The notes: generated by a model not told the origin, from the letters alone. A DNA stretch of 64,000 nucleotides from Desulfococcus multivorans (GCF_001854245.1 NZ_CP015381.1:3569001-3633000); one strand, 5' to 3'; numbered from the stretch's first letter, positions 1 to 10,383 are shown. Numbers and translations: made by a program.

Positions 1-1
1 T

Positions 2-1075
2 AAGACCTCCCGGCGCCTGGTCCGGCTGACCCGCGCCTTCATCGGGTGGATGCCGGGAGGACCGGCCGTCGTCGCCTTCACGGCCTGCGCCCTTTTCACC
101 GCCTTCACCGGGGCATCCGGGGTCACCATCGTGGCCCTGGGAGGGCTCCTCCTGCCCGCCCTCGGCGAAACCGGTTACAGCGAAAAATTCAGCCTCGGCC
201 TGGTCACCGCCTCCGGCAGCCTGGGGCTGCTGCTGCCGCCTTCCCTGCCGTTGATTCTCTACGGCATCGTGGCCCAGCAGCTGGACGTCGGCCGGACGGT
301 CACCTTCGAAGACCTGTTTCTGGCGGGAATCCCGCCGGCGATTCTGATGGTGCTCCTCCTGTCCCTCTACAGCCTGTGGGCGAACCGACACTCCCCGACG
401 CCCCTCACCCGCTTCTCCGGTCGGGAGGCGTGGGCGGCCCTGAAGGAGGCCGCATGGGAGGTTCCGCTGCCGCTGTTCATACTGGGGGGCATCTATTCCG
501 GCTACTTTGCCGTATCCGAGGCCGCAGCGGTGACGGCCCTCTACGTGCTGGTGGTGGAGGTCCTCGTCTACCGGGAGATTTCCTTTTCAGCCCTGCCGGG
601 CATCATGCGGGAATCCATGGTGATGGTCGGCGGCATTCTCCTGATCCTGGGGGTTTCCCTCGCCTTCACCAATTTCCTCATCGACGCGGAGGTCCCGGAC
701 CGCCTCTTCCAGGCGATCCAGGCCCGGGTGACCGACCCGATGATTTTTCTCATCCTCCTCAACATCCTGCTTCTCGTACTCGGCATGCTCCTCGATATCT
801 TTTCGGCCGTTATCATCATGGTGCCCCTGATCCTGCCGGTGGCCGTGAGCTACGGGATCGATCCGGTCCACCTGGGAATCGTCTTTCTGGCCAACATGCA
901 GATCGGCTATTTCACCCCGCCCGTCGGCATGAACCTCTTCATCGCCGGCTACCGGTTCAAGAAACCGGTGATCGAGCTCTACCGAGCCGCTCTCCCCTTC
1001 ATGGCGGTCCTCCTCGCCGCCGTGGTGATCATCACCTATTTTCCCCGCCTGAGCCTGCTCTTCATCCGGCCATAG
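2..1075 (+). CDS. dctM: TRAP transporter large permease (DctM type), 5' end outside window
   Basis: The frame is already open at base 2 (KTSRRLVRLTRAF...), so this is the C-terminal ~357 residues of a longer protein; the ATG at 50 is internal. The product is a very hydrophobic multi-helix membrane protein. The stretch GWMPGG...FTAFTGASGVT is the conserved start of the DctM core, followed by LGLLLPPSLPLI and, near the end, GYFTPPVGMN, both typical of DctM loops. The large permease forms the Na+-driven translocation channel of tripartite ATP-independent periplasmic transporters for organic acids and works with a small DctQ subunit and a periplasmic binding protein, presumably encoded just upstream. 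The substrate cannot be told from this subunit. Confidence 0.9.
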   Translation, partial: KTSRRLVRLTRAFIGWMPGGPAVVAFTACALFTAFTGASGVTIVALGGLLLPALGETGYSEKFSLGLVTASGSLGLLLPPSLPLILYGIVAQQLDVGRTVTFEDLFLAGIPPAILMVLLLSLYSLWANRHSPTPLTRFSGREAWAALKEAAWEVPLPLFILGGIYSGYFAVSEAAAVTALYVLVVEVLVYREISFSALPGIMRESMVMVGGILLILGVSLAFTNFLIDAEVPDRLFQAIQARVTDPMIFLILLNILLLVLGMLLDIFSAVIIMVPLILPVAVSYGIDPVHLGIVFLANMQIGYFTPPVGMNLFIAGYRFKKPVIELYRAALPFMAVLLAAVVIITYFPRLSLLFIRP

Positions 1076-1207
1076 CCCCGAAATCCATCCCGGCGAAAAA
1101 AGACTTGCCATGGGATTCCTTTTCGATCTATGAATATGACCACATGGTCATTTCAACCGGCCCATGCGCCGATCACGCCCCGACCGCGGGCGCTTCAAGG
1201 AGAATCC

Positions 1208-2317
1208 ATGGAAATGTCGTTCTGCGATCCAGCCCTCGCCCCTATTCTCGACAAGATCGAGGCCGGCCGACGCCTCGATGTCGAGGACGGCATGGCCCTC
1301 TATGCCAGTTCCGACCTCGTCGGGGTGGGGCGGCTGGCCGACCGGGTCCGTCAAAGTCGCCACGGCTCCCGGGCCTACTATGTCTACAACCAGCACATCA
1401 ACTACACCAACGTCTGCCGCAACCGATGCCGCTTCTGCGCCTTTGCCCGGGACGCGGGGGAGCAGGGCGCCTATACCTACACGGCGGCTGAGGTGCGGGA
1501 GCGGCTGCTCTCCCGCATCGACGAACCCATCCGGGAGGTACACATCGTGGGCGGCGTCAACCCGGCCCTGCCCTTCGACTACTACCTCGATCTGCTCACC
1601 ACCGTTCGGGAGATCCGTCCCCATGCCGTAATCAAGGCCTTCACCGCCGTGGAGATCGACCACCTTGCCGGGATCTCCGGCCTCGGCATGGCAGGTACCC
1701 TGGCGGCGCTCGAGGATGCCGGCCTCGGCATGGTCCCCGGCGGCGGCGCGGAGGTCCTCAACCACCGGGTCTGGTCGGCCCTCTTTCCCCGCAAAATCGA
1801 CGGCGAACGGTGGCTCGAGGTCATGGCGGACATCCACGGGGCGGGGTTGAGCGCCAACGCCACCCTGCTTTACGGACACATCGAAACCATCGAGGAGCGG
1901 GTCCGTCATCTGGTCCGCCTGCGGGAGCTTCAGGATCGGACAGGCGGGTTCTCGGCCTTCATCCCCCTCGCCTTCCACGCCGAAAACACCCGGCTCAGCC
2001 ATCTGCCCGCCACCACCGGGTTCGACGACCTCAAGACCGTGGCCGTGGCCCGGCTCATGCTCGACAATATCGACCACATCAAGGCCTACTGGGTCATGAT
2101 CGGCGAAAAACTGGCCCAGGTGGCCCTCTCCTTCGGCGCCGACGACCTGGACGGCACCATCGTGGAGGAGAAGATCACCCACATGGCCGGCGCCGCCTCC
2201 CCCAAGGGTCTGGCCCGGGAGGAGATGGAACGGCTCATCACCGGCGCCGGTTTCACCCCGGTGGAGCGGGATTCCTTTTATCGGCCGGTGGCCGCCGAGG
2301 CCGGAGGCGCCCCATGA
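1208..2317 (+). CDS. mqnE: Aminofutalosine synthase MqnE (radical SAM)
   Basis: A radical SAM enzyme of the CofH/MqnE/MqnC group that joins the chorismate-derived 3-enolpyruvoylbenzoate to SAM to make aminofutalosine, an early step of the futalosine route to menaquinone. The [4Fe-4S] motif is C70-x3-C74-x2-C77 (CRNRCRFC), preceded by HINYTNV. Downstream are VGGVNP, KAFTAVEI, PGGGAE, GHIETIEER and KAYWVMIG, all diagnostic of MqnE rather than MqnC. I chose ATG 1208 because AAGGAGA lies 5 bases upstream and the protein then starts as family members do; an upstream ATG at 1130 would add 26 atypical residues. Length is 369 aa, normal for the family. The stop overlaps the mqnC start (ATGA), so translation is probably coupled. 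Confidence 0.93.
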   Translation: MEMSFCDPALAPILDKIEAGRRLDVEDGMALYASSDLVGVGRLADRVRQSRHGSRAYYVYNQHINYTNVCRNRCRFCAFARDAGEQGAYTYTAAEVRERLLSRIDEPIREVHIVGGVNPALPFDYYLDLLTTVREIRPHAVIKAFTAVEIDHLAGISGLGMAGTLAALEDAGLGMVPGGGAEVLNHRVWSALFPRKIDGERWLEVMADIHGAGLSANATLLYGHIETIEERVRHLVRLRELQDRTGGFSAFIPLAFHAENTRLSHLPATTGFDDLKTVAVARLMLDNIDHIKAYWVMIGEKLAQVALSFGADDLDGTIVEEKITHMAGAASPKGLAREEMERLITGAGFTPVERDSFYRPVAAEAGGAP

Positions 2318-3393
2318 CGGCGCTCCATCGGGTCCTCGAAAAAGCCGAGGCCGGAACGCGCCTCGACCCGGAGGACGCCCGCCTTCTCCTCGAAGAGGCC
2401 GATCTGCTGACCCTGGGCCGCCTGGCCCACCGTTCGCGGCTTTTCCACCATCCCGAGCCGCTGGTCACTTTCGTCATCGACCGCAACATCAACTACACCA
2501 ATATCTGCGTCTCGGGCTGCCGGTTCTGCGCCTTCTTCAGGCCCCCCGGCCACGCCGAGGGCTATGTCGTCTCCCGGGAGACGCTGCGGGAAAAGATCCG
2601 GGAGACCCTCGATCTGGGCGGCACCCAGATCCTGTTGCAGGGCGGCATGCACCCGGACCTCGGGATCGACTATTACCGGGACCTGCTCGAATTTATCCAC
2701 CGGGAGTTCGACATCCACGTCCACGGATTCTCCCCGCCGGAGATCGCCTTCATCGCGAAAAGCGCCGGCCTCACCCTGGCGGAAACCCTGAAAGCCCTCA
2801 TGGATGCCGGCCTGGGCTCCATTCCCGGCGGCGGCGCCGAGATCCTCGTGGACGAGGTCCGGGCCCGGGTATCCCCCCACAAGTGCTCGGCGGGGGAATG
2901 GCTCGCGGTGATGGAAACCGCCCATGGGCTGGGGCTGCGAACCACGGCGACCATGATGTTCGGGCATCTGGAGCGTCCCCGGGACATCGTCCGCCACCTT
3001 GACGAGATCCGGCGGCTCCAGGACCGGACAGGCGGCTTCACGGCCTTCATCCCCTGGACCTTCCAGCCCGCCAACACCGCCATTTCCGTCGCCCCCAGGA
3101 CATCGGCGGAGTATCTGAAGGTTCTGGCCCTCTCCCGGATCTATCTCGACAATGTCCCCAACCTCCAGGCATCCTGGGTGACCCAGGGACCCAAGATCGC
3201 CCAGACGGCCCTGGCCTTCGGCGCCAACGATCTGGGCAGCACCATGATCGAGGAGAACGTGGTGGCGGCCGCCGGCGTCGCCTTCAGGCTCCCCAAATCC
3301 GAGATGGTCCGGCTCATCAGATCGGCAGGATTTGAGGCGGTTCAGCGGGACTGCTTCTACACCCACCTGAAGACGGCATCCCCGTCCCCATGA
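2314..3393 (+). CDS. mqnC: Cyclic dehypoxanthinyl futalosine synthase MqnC (radical SAM)
   Basis: The second radical SAM enzyme of the futalosine pathway; it cyclises dehypoxanthine futalosine. The cluster ligands are C65-x3-C69-x2-C72 (CVSGCRFC). Diagnostic MqnC strings are GGTQILLQGG, FSPPEI, PGGGAEI, TTATMMFGH, AFIPWTFQP, QASWVTQGPK and STMIEENV. It is 359 aa. The start is the ATG at 2314, inside the mqnE stop (4-base overlap). The same frame stays open far upstream across mqnE, but that extension is out-of-frame mqnE sequence and was discarded. It ends in an ATGA overlap with the amidohydrolase gene. MqnE and MqnC share the NINYTNI/GGGAE framework, so they are ancient paralogues in tandem. 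Confidence 0.93.
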   Translation: MTALHRVLEKAEAGTRLDPEDARLLLEEADLLTLGRLAHRSRLFHHPEPLVTFVIDRNINYTNICVSGCRFCAFFRPPGHAEGYVVSRETLREKIRETLDLGGTQILLQGGMHPDLGIDYYRDLLEFIHREFDIHVHGFSPPEIAFIAKSAGLTLAETLKALMDAGLGSIPGGGAEILVDEVRARVSPHKCSAGEWLAVMETAHGLGLRTTATMMFGHLERPRDIVRHLDEIRRLQDRTGGFTAFIPWTFQPANTAISVAPRTSAEYLKVLALSRIYLDNVPNLQASWVTQGPKIAQTALAFGANDLGSTMIEENVVAAAGVAFRLPKSEMVRLIRSAGFEAVQRDCFYTHLKTASPSP

Positions 3394-4586
3394 ATGCCGC
3401 AGCCCCCAGAGTCCTCGACACCCGACAGGACGCTGCGACCCACCGGGCCGGCTGGGTGGTCGCGGCTCCCGATCGGATCATCCGGAACGGCTGTGTCGCC
3501 GCGGCGGACGGCCGCATCATCGCCGTGGGACCGCGCGCCGCCATGCCTGCGGGCCTCCCGGTTCAGGACCACGGTCCCGGGACGCTCATGCCGCTGCTGA
3601 TCAACGCCCACACCCACCTCGAGCTGTCGGCCCTGGCCGGAAGGTTGCCGTTGGACCGGGGGTTCCGGTTCTGGGTGCGCCGGCTCATGGCGGAACGCGC
3701 GGCCCTGAGCCCCAAGGCCCTGGTCGACGCTGCGAAAGAGGGCATCGATGCCCTTGCGGCCGGGGGATGCGGGGTGACGGCGGAGGTGTCGACCCTGGGC
3801 CTCACCTGGGAACCGCTCAGGGATTCGGGGCTTTCGGGGGTCTGGTTTCGAGAGTTTCTGGGAAACCCCCCAGCTGGAACCGAGGCGGCCCTCCCCGATT
3901 CGACGCCGCTTCTGACCGCCGCGGCAGCCGGACACGGCCCCCATACCACCGACCCGGCCTTTCTGAGGCGCCTCAAGACCACGGCGCGCCGCGGGGGAAG
4001 GCCGTTCTCGATCCATTTGGGGGAATCGGAGGACGAACAGGATTTTCTCACGACGGGAAAGGGGGCCTGGGCCGACTTTCTGACGGAACGGGGGATCGAC
4101 TTCTCCGGGTGGCCCCTCCCGGCCGACGGGCCGGTGCCCTATGCGGACCGTCTCGGGATTCTGGACGCCGGAACCCTGGCCGTCCACCTGATCCATGCCG
4201 GCCCGGGGGATTTCGACATCCTTCGGGAGCGCGGGGTCCACGTCTGCCTCTGCCCCCGGAGCAACCGGAATCTCCACGGCAGACTGCCGGACCTGCCGGG
4301 CATGCTCGACGCGGGACTCGCTCCCTGCCTGGGAACCGACAGCTTGGCCGGCACCGAATCCCTTTCGATCCGAGACGAAATGGCCTTCTCGGCCCGGGCC
4401 TATCCCGGCGTGCCGCCGGAAACGATCCTGGCCATGGCGACCCGAAACGCCGCCGCCGCCCTGCACCTGTCGGATCAATTCGGCAGCCTCGCGCCGGGGA
4501 AATCGGCAGGCATCCAGTACCTGCCCGCCACCGCACCCACCCCGTCCGCCCTGATGGAGCGCATTGTCCATGACCCCACGACATGA
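3390..4586 (+). CDS. Amidohydrolase, probable aminofutalosine deaminase (MqnF/MqnX role)
   Basis: A metal-dependent amidohydrolase of 398 aa. The metal-binding H74-x-H76 (NAHTHLE) follows strand 1, FSIHLGES supplies the later His, and CLGTDS near residue 315 carries the metal Asp. The overall layout is that of the ATZ/TRZ-like deaminases. Its place between mqnC and mqnA, with 4-base and 17-base overlaps, points to conversion of aminofutalosine to futalosine, the step done by MqnF/MqnX-type deaminases in organisms that do not use MqnB directly on aminofutalosine. The family identification is firm; the exact substrate is inferred from context. Confidence 0.82.
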   Translation: MNAAAPRVLDTRQDAATHRAGWVVAAPDRIIRNGCVAAADGRIIAVGPRAAMPAGLPVQDHGPGTLMPLLINAHTHLELSALAGRLPLDRGFRFWVRRLMAERAALSPKALVDAAKEGIDALAAGGCGVTAEVSTLGLTWEPLRDSGLSGVWFREFLGNPPAGTEAALPDSTPLLTAAAAGHGPHTTDPAFLRRLKTTARRGGRPFSIHLGESEDEQDFLTTGKGAWADFLTERGIDFSGWPLPADGPVPYADRLGILDAGTLAVHLIHAGPGDFDILRERGVHVCLCPRSNRNLHGRLPDLPGMLDAGLAPCLGTDSLAGTESLSIRDEMAFSARAYPGVPPETILAMATRNAAAALHLSDQFGSLAPGKSAGIQYLPATAPTPSALMERIVHDPTT

Positions 4587-5520
4587 CCCCTGTTTCCCCG
4601 GCGGGACTCCGGAAGACACCGGGAGCCGCTCATACGAACCGGTTCGGGTCGGCCGCATCAGCTACATGAACGTGGCCCCCGTCTACTACGGTCTCAACAA
4701 CGGGCAAAAACCCGACTGGATGGCGATGACCTGCGCACCGCCCGCCGCCCTGAACGCCATGATGGCGGCGGGCGAACTGGACGTCAGCCCGGTCTCATCG
4801 GCGGCCTATGCCCGGCATCAGGACAAATGGCTGATCCTGCCGGACCTCTCCATCGCCTGTTTCGGGCCGGTCATGAGCGTCCTGCTGGTGAGCCGCCACC
4901 CTTTCGCCGGCCTGGCAGGCAGAAAGGTCGTCCTGACCCGTGAATCCGCAACGGCCGCGGCGCTCACCCGATACCTCCTGGCATCGGACGGCATCCGCCC
5001 GTGTCTCACCGTCGGCCGCGTTCGCAGAGCGGACGACCTGCCCGACGACACCGGCGCCGCCCTGGTCATCGGCGACGCCGCTCTCCGGGAGCCCTGGGCC
5101 GCCCGGTTCGACCACGTCTGGGATCTGGGAGCGATGTGGCGGGAACGGACCGGTCTGCCCTTTGTCTTCGCCCTCTGGGTCGTCCGGAAATCCTTTGCCG
5201 AAGCCCATCCGGACCGGGTGTCGGCCGTCCTCCACCAGTTTTACCGCTCCAGGAGCGCCGGAGCCGGACACCTCTCCCGGATCCTTCCCGAAGCGGCGGA
5301 CCGCCTCGGGATCTCGCCGGAGATGTGCCGGCGCTACTACCACCGGCTCCGCTACACCCTCGATTCCGCCCAAATGGCGGGCCTCTCCGCGTTCTTTCGG
5401 GGGCTCTATGCCGAAAGGATCATTTCCCGGCCGGTGGGCCTCTCCCTCTTTCGGGATCCCGGACTCCAGGACGCCCCCGGCCACGAAAGACCTATCGCGT
5501 CAGCGTGCCGTAGATCCTGA
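4570..5520 (+). CDS. mqnA: Chorismate dehydratase MqnA
   Basis: A periplasmic-binding-protein-fold enzyme that dehydrates chorismate to 3-enolpyruvoylbenzoate, the first committed step of the futalosine pathway. The N-terminal signature VRVGRISYMNVAPVYYGL is typical, followed by ELDVSPVSSAAYAR (substrate pocket region) and the C-terminal FVFALWVV. Length is 316 aa from ATG 4570; a TTG two codons upstream is also in frame. Residues 1-26 precede the conserved part and are unusually long, so a later start near the VRVGRI region is possible. It overlaps the deaminase gene by 17 bases and its 3' end overlaps the convergent NorD-like gene by 29 bases. mqnB and mqnD are not in the window. Confidence 0.9.
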   Translation: MTPRHDPCFPGGTPEDTGSRSYEPVRVGRISYMNVAPVYYGLNNGQKPDWMAMTCAPPAALNAMMAAGELDVSPVSSAAYARHQDKWLILPDLSIACFGPVMSVLLVSRHPFAGLAGRKVVLTRESATAAALTRYLLASDGIRPCLTVGRVRRADDLPDDTGAALVIGDAALREPWAARFDHVWDLGAMWRERTGLPFVFALWVVRKSFAEAHPDRVSAVLHQFYRSRSAGAGHLSRILPEAADRLGISPEMCRRYYHRLRYTLDSAQMAGLSAFFRGLYAERIISRPVGLSLFRDPGLQDAPGHERPIASACRRS

Positions 5521-8269
5521 GCAGCTTGGCCGGCAGTTCCCGGACATCCGAGATGACATTGTGGTGAAAGCTGCCGTAGAGGTCGTCCAACCGCTCGTCG
5601 CCAAGGATATTGACGGTGATGGCCCGGGCATGGACGCCTTTGGCCCGGGCTTCGGCAATGGCCTTCCGGGTGTCGGCAATGGCGTATTCCCGCTTGTAGC
5701 CCGTATCGTTGGGGAAACCGTCCCCCAGAATGATGAGCAGCCGAACCCTGGCCGCCGTCGCCGCCAGCTGGGCCGTCGCGTGGCGGACGGCCGCGCCCGT
5801 TCGGGTGCTGCGCTGGGGGGTCACGGCGCTGATCCGCCCTCGAACGGCATCGTCCACCGGCGCGTCGAAATCCTTGATCCGGTAGTAGTCGACCCCCAGG
5901 CGCCCGGTCCCGGAAAATCCCGCCACCGCGAAATTGTCCCCCACCACCGTCAGGGCCTCCGCAAAGAGCACGACGGCCTCCTTTTCCAGGTCAAGCACCG
6001 TGGCGGCGGATTCGAAAACCCGATTGGCGGTGGAACGGGACAGGTCCACCAGCAGCAGCACCGCCACGTCCCGCTGTTGCTTGACGCGCTTGATATAGAG
6101 CCGGTCCGAGGGAAGAATCCCCGCCTTTCGTTCGACGGCGAAGTCGATGAGCGCCCGGTAGTCGAAATCGTCCCCTTCGGTCCAACGGCGCAGCAGGACG
6201 AGGCCCTCGGGCCTGAGCAGTTCAAAGGCCCTGCGGATGTTCCGGACCAGGCCGCGGCGGGACCGGAGGACCTCCTGGTAGACATCGTCGGCAGCCGCAC
6301 CGAGGGGTCGTTCCAGCACCCGGACGTGATCATGGAGATAATCCCCCAGCTGATGATCCCATTCCCGGTACCAGTAGACCGGATAGGGCACATCCTCCGC
6401 CGGTCCTGCCGCCGTGCCCGTTTCGCCCAGAACCGCCGCGAGCACCTCGGCCGGAAGCCCGGCGTTCAACGGATCGGGCGGTAAACCCTTCCCCGCATCG
6501 GGGGAGAGGGTCATTTCCCGGAGGTCTTGCGAAGAAAGGGCGCCCTGCTGCATCACGAGGCGCTTCAGCAGGTCCTGTCGATAGACCTTGACGCCTTTTG
6601 CCTTCAGCAGGGTCTGGATGCGTTGGGCCGTACGATGGTGATCGATGTGGGCCGAAAAATGGAGATCCGATCGGAACCGACGGCCGAAGGGCGGTGACAG
6701 GGGGCTGGGGTGCCCGTCCCCGGCGATCAGGCGCCGGACCAGGGGGTAGCTCTCGAAAACCAGAGCCCCGACGGCGTTCACGTCGCTTTCCGGGGTGATC
6801 CGGCCTTCAAAACACCGCTCCACCGCTTCGAGGGACCGACGAAACCCGGGGTCGCGGATATCGAGCGTCTCCCCCATCCCTATCCGCCGGTAGAGCCAGG
6901 AGAGAAGCTCCCGGGGCCGCTCCTCGGGGGGTGCGATACCGGCGGCCCGGACCAGAAAGGGAAAAGCCCTTTTCACCACCCCGGGATACACCCGGCCAAG
7001 GATCACCCGCAGACGACCCTGTTCGAAAACGGTAAAGAGGTCTCGGGCCAGTGCCGGTTCCGGGAAGATTCCGAAAAACCGCTCGAGATCCGGCTCGAGA
7101 TCCGGCTCGAGATCCGATCGATGCGCGGCGTCCGACTCCGGCAGCGACACGTGCAGCCCCTCCAGGGTCCGCTCCAGATCGAAGTCATAGGTGCCGAATT
7201 CGTAAACCGCCGATTCGAGGCGCACGAGACACGTGTACATCTCCCGATTCTCGTCACGGGAGGGAAACCGACCGATCTCGTCGGCGAGATAGATGCACCG
7301 GCCGTCGGAAAGGACCAACGGCGGCGTGGAAGCCCCCTCGAGGGCGCCGGCAGCCGTCGCCGACATGGGCCGGAGGGCGATCCTCAGCCCGGTTCGGGCC
7401 TTGAGATACCGATTGAGCCGCCCCCGAATTTCGGGAAGGGCCACGGTGACCAGAAGCTCCCGATAGGCATCGATGCCCTGCCGGGAGGCGAGGGAGAGGA
7501 AACGGAGGCCCTCATCCGCGTTGCGGCCGAAGGCCTCGAGACCCGCGGTGACGAATCGGCGCAGGCCGTCCTCCGAAAGCCGGCAGAGCTTTTCCGAAAG
7601 GGCGGTCATGAAGGGACGTACGAGGCGGACGTCCGCACGCGCCACCCGCCGAAGCTGGGATATCTGCGCGTTCCGTTTCGCCTCGGGGAGGGCGGCCGTC
7701 GTTTCGGGCACGGCCCTGGCGAGGTGGAGGCATTCATTATAGGGAAGGTCCCGGGAAAAGATCTCCAGCAGCAGCCCCAGAAAGGCGGCGGCGGCGCCGG
7801 GGTGCCCCGCCTCCAGGAGGGTCGCGAGGTAGTCGAAGGGTTTTTTGAGGGTGTACTCCCCCTTTTTCCGCATGACCCCGACCGCCCGGGAGAAGCGATC
7901 GATCAAATCGTCGTCGCCGTGCCTCAGGACCGGCACCCAGTAACGGGCGAGCATCCGGCCGAGATTGACGCCCTTTTCCCCGACATACCGGATCATCCCG
8001 CGATATGCGGCGATGCGGTCTGCGGAGACCTCACCCAGAAGCCGGGCGTAGCCTTCGGCCGTCAGATACCCCAGCTCGATGTCCCTGACCATGGCCCAGA
8101 GGGTCTCTTCCTCCAGCAGGTCGAGATCGTCCCTGGAAACGCGGGAGCGCTTGGGAGAAAGAATGGCCGCCACCTTCGCGCTCAGTTCGGGATCCACCAC
8201 GGCAAGACGCTCGCTCAGAAGCGCCGTGCCGTCGTCACCGCCCGTGGAAGGGACGTCAGAAGAGGTCAT
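5492..8269 (-). CDS. vWA-domain protein, NorD/CbbO-like
   Basis: A 925-aa protein with a C-terminal von Willebrand factor A domain (about residues 735-925). The MIDAS DxSxS is visible as [10 protein letters not shown], followed by TRTGAAVRH (MIDAS Thr) and [11 protein letters not shown]. The long helical N-terminal part with [16 protein letters not shown] and [13 protein letters not shown] before the vWA domain is the NorD/CbbO layout. These proteins act with a MoxR-type AAA+ ATPase (next gene, 14-base overlap) as a metal-insertion or remodelling pair for NO reductase or Rubisco; neither target is present nearby, so the client is unknown. A 12-base unit is repeated three times at 7081-7116 (EPDLEPDL). 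It is convergent with mqnA. Confidence 0.85.
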   Translation of the reverse strand: MTSSDVPSTGGDDGTALLSERLAVVDPELSAKVAAILSPKRSRVSRDDLDLLEEETLWAMVRDIELGYLTAEGYARLLGEVSADRIAAYRGMIRYVGEKGVNLGRMLARYWVPVLRHGDDDLIDRFSRAVGVMRKKGEYTLKKPFDYLATLLEAGHPGAAAAFLGLLLEIFSRDLPYNECLHLARAVPETTAALPEAKRNAQISQLRRVARADVRLVRPFMTALSEKLCRLSEDGLRRFVTAGLEAFGRNADEGLRFLSLASRQGIDAYRELLVTVALPEIRGRLNRYLKARTGLRIALRPMSATAAGALEGASTPPLVLSDGRCIYLADEIGRFPSRDENREMYTCLVRLESAVYEFGTYDFDLERTLEGLHVSLPESDAAHRSDLEPDLEPDLERFFGIFPEPALARDLFTVFEQGRLRVILGRVYPGVVKRAFPFLVRAAGIAPPEERPRELLSWLYRRIGMGETLDIRDPGFRRSLEAVERCFEGRITPESDVNAVGALVFESYPLVRRLIAGDGHPSPLSPPFGRRFRSDLHFSAHIDHHRTAQRIQTLLKAKGVKVYRQDLLKRLVMQQGALSSQDLREMTLSPDAGKGLPPDPLNAGLPAEVLAAVLGETGTAAGPAEDVPYPVYWYREWDHQLGDYLHDHVRVLERPLGAAADDVYQEVLRSRRGLVRNIRRAFELLRPEGLVLLRRWTEGDDFDYRALIDFAVERKAGILPSDRLYIKRVKQQRDVAVLLLVDLSRSTANRVFESAATVLDLEKEAVVLFAEALTVVGDNFAVAGFSGTGRLGVDYYRIKDFDAPVDDAVRGRISAVTPQRSTRTGAAVRHATAQLAATAARVRLLIILGDGFPNDTGYKREYAIADTRKAIAEARAKGVHARAITVNILGDERLDDLYGSFHHNVISDVRELPAKLLRIYGTLTR
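7081..7116. repeat. Three perfect 12-base direct repeats inside the NorD-like gene
   Basis: The unit GCTCGAGATCCG occurs three times in a row, in frame, giving a DLEP repeat in the protein on the minus strand. It is probably a slippage-type expansion in a linker ahead of the vWA half. Confidence 0.9.
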
Positions 8270-9074
8270 CGATCAGATCCCCCAGTGTCTCCTGGAGACG
8301 CTCGTCATCCGTGAGGGGCAGACAGACGGCCGACCGGCATGCCTCCCGGACGGGCACATGCAGGCGGATCAGCCTTGCCGCGTAGATGAGCAGGCGGGTC
8401 CCGGCGCCTTCGGTGAGACCGTGTTCCCGGATATTCCGAATCTTTCCGGCAAGGGTCACCAGCTTCGCGGCGGTCTCCCGGTCGATTTCCCCCTCCCGGG
8501 AAACGATCTCGGTCTCCAGGTCGGGGGCGGGATAGTCGAAATCCATGGCGATGAAGCGTTGTCGAGTGCTTTGCTTCAGGTCCTTGAGGACCGACTGATA
8601 GCCCGGGTTGTAGGAGATGACGAGAACGAAATCGGGGTGGGCGATCAGAACCTCTCCTGTTTTATCGATGGCCAGGGTCCGCCGGTTGTCGGTGAGGGGA
8701 TGGATGACCACCGTGGTATCCTTCCGGGCCTCGACGACCTCGTCCAGGTAGCAGATGGCGCCCATCCGGACGGCCCGGGTCAGGGGGCCGTCCTCCCAGA
8801 CGGTTTCATCGCGCTTCAGGAGATACCGTCCGATGAGATCGGAAGCAAAGAGGTCTTCATGGCAGGCAACGGTCACCAGCGGACGATCCAGCCGATAGGC
8901 CATGTGCTCCACGAAACGAGTCTTCCCACACCCGGTGGGGCCTTTCAGCATCACCGGCAGCCGTGCCGCGTAGGCCGCCTCGAAGACGGCGACCTCGTCT
9001 CCCGTCTCCAGATAGTAGGGGGCCTGTCTGATCCGGTAGCACTCCCTCATCGCCGCCATGGTACCATCCGTCAT
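8256..9074 (-). CDS. MoxR-family AAA+ ATPase, NorQ/CbbQ-like
   Basis: A 272-aa AAA+ ATPase. Walker A is GPTGCGKT at residues 45-52, Walker B is [10 protein letters not shown] near 105, sensor region [11 protein letters not shown], and [14 protein letters not shown] is characteristic of CbbQ/NorQ. Together with the overlapping vWA gene it forms a chaperone-like ATPase/vWA pair. I placed the start at the ATG whose first base is 9074 because GGAGGA stands 7 bases upstream on the minus strand; the frame stays open to 9194, but that extension has no Shine-Dalgarno site and would overlap the promoter region of the divergent TraB gene. Confidence 0.87.
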   Translation of the reverse strand: MTDGTMAAMRECYRIRQAPYYLETGDEVAVFEAAYAARLPVMLKGPTGCGKTRFVEHMAYRLDRPLVTVACHEDLFASDLIGRYLLKRDETVWEDGPLTRAVRMGAICYLDEVVEARKDTTVVIHPLTDNRRTLAIDKTGEVLIAHPDFVLVISYNPGYQSVLKDLKQSTRQRFIAMDFDYPAPDLETEIVSREGEIDRETAAKLVTLAGKIRNIREHGLTEGAGTRLLIYAARLIRLHVPVREACRSAVCLPLTDDERLQETLGDLIDDLF

Positions 9075-9213
9075 TCCGTCGTCCTCCAATTGATCTTGCG
9101 TTGCATCGGCAAACATGTCTATATCCATCACGCCCGGCGCGGACATCCGCTTCGGGCGCGCCGGGCGGAATGTCCGGCCCGTTTCATACGACAAATTAAG
9201 GAATTATAGCATA

Positions 9214-10383
9214 ATGGAAACAAACCACAACCCGAATGTCCACCGCTGCCGGGCGGGCGGGAAGGAGATCATCCTGGTGGGAACGGCCCATGTCTCCAGG
9301 GAGAGCGCCGAGCTCGTCCGAAGGACCATCGAGGCTGAAAAACCCGACACGGTCTGTGTGGAGCTCTGCGCATCCCGATACCAGGCCATCCGGCAGCAGG
9401 ACCAGTGGCGGGAGATGGATATCGTCAAGGTCGTTCGGGAAAAGAAGGCCTTTCTGCTCCTTTCGAACCTCATGCTGGCGGCCTTCCAGAAACGCATCGC
9501 CCAGAAACTCGACGTCGTCCCCGGACAGGAGATGCTGACGGCCATGGAGACGGCGGATGCCGTGGGAGCCCGGATTCACCTGGCTGACCGGGACATCCGG
9601 GTGACCCTGTCGCGGACCTGGCGGATCATGGGATTCCGGGACAGGATGAAGCTCCTCTTTCAGCTCATTCTCTCCATGGGGGATCTGGGGGAGATCAGCG
9701 AGGCGGACGTGGAGCGCATGAAGGAGCAGGACATCCTGGAAAGCCTCCTGGATGACGTCGGCAGATCCCTCCCGGTTCTCAAAAGCATCCTCATCGACGA
9801 GCGGGACCAGTATCTGACCCACCGCATCCGGACCGCACCCGGATCGAAGATCGTCGCGGTGGTGGGGGCCGGTCACGTGCCCGGCATCCTCGCCGGTTGG
9901 GAGAAGGAGATCGACATCGCGGCCCTGGAGGAGATCCCGCCCAAGGGCCGTCTTTCGGGGGCACTCAAGTGGCTTCTGCCCCTCCTCATCGCGGCGATCT
10001 TTCTCGTCGGGTTTTTCGGAGGCGGCGCCGAGGCGGGGGCCCGGATGGCCTTCTCGTGGGTGGTGGCCAACGGCGTCTTCGCGGGGCTCGGCGCTGCCGC
10101 GGCCCTGGCCCATCCGGCGACCGTCGTCTCGGCCGTCGCAGCCGCGCCCCTGACCTCCCTCAACCCCATGGTGGCGGCGGGGTGGGTCTCGGGTCTGGTG
10201 GAGGCTTTGGTGAAAAAGCCCCGGGTCATGGACTTCGAGGATCTGCCCAAAGACATCCTCTCCGTCCGGGGCTTCTGGCGCAACAAGGTGACCCGCGTGC
10301 TCCTCGTGGTGGTCTTCACCAACCTGGGCAGCACCGTCGGAACCTTCGTGGCCATCCCCCTCATGGTCAACGTCCTGGGATAG
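9214..10383 (+). CDS. TraB/PrgY-family membrane protein
   Basis: A 389-aa protein. The N-terminal domain starts with EIILVGTAHVSRES and VCVELCASRY, and AVVGAGHVPGI closes the soluble part; these Gly-His motifs define the TraB/PrgY/GumN-like superfamily (Tiki-related metal-dependent fold). The C-terminal ~150 residues hold several hydrophobic helices, so the protein is probably anchored in the inner membrane. TraB/PrgY proteins reduce pheromone activity in enterococci, but the role in chromosomal bacterial copies is not established. Start at ATG 9214 (AAGGA 11 bases upstream); the frame is open further upstream but without a usable site. The 3' end overlaps the convergent ASKHA gene by 17 bases. 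Confidence 0.85.
   Translation: METNHNPNVHRCRAGGKEIILVGTAHVSRESAELVRRTIEAEKPDTVCVELCASRYQAIRQQDQWREMDIVKVVREKKAFLLLSNLMLAAFQKRIAQKLDVVPGQEMLTAMETADAVGARIHLADRDIRVTLSRTWRIMGFRDRMKLLFQLILSMGDLGEISEADVERMKEQDILESLLDDVGRSLPVLKSILIDERDQYLTHRIRTAPGSKIVAVVGAGHVPGILAGWEKEIDIAALEEIPPKGRLSGALKWLLPLLIAAIFLVGFFGGGAEAGARMAFSWVVANGVFAGLGAAAALAHPATVVSAVAAAPLTSLNPMVAAGWVSGLVEALVKKPRVMDFEDLPKDILSVRGFWRNKVTRVLLVVVFTNLGSTVGTFVAIPLMVNVLG

Noticed and set aside
1810-2313. Upstream extension of the mqnC frame
   Set aside because: It is the mqnE sequence read in another frame; the true start is the ATG at 2314.
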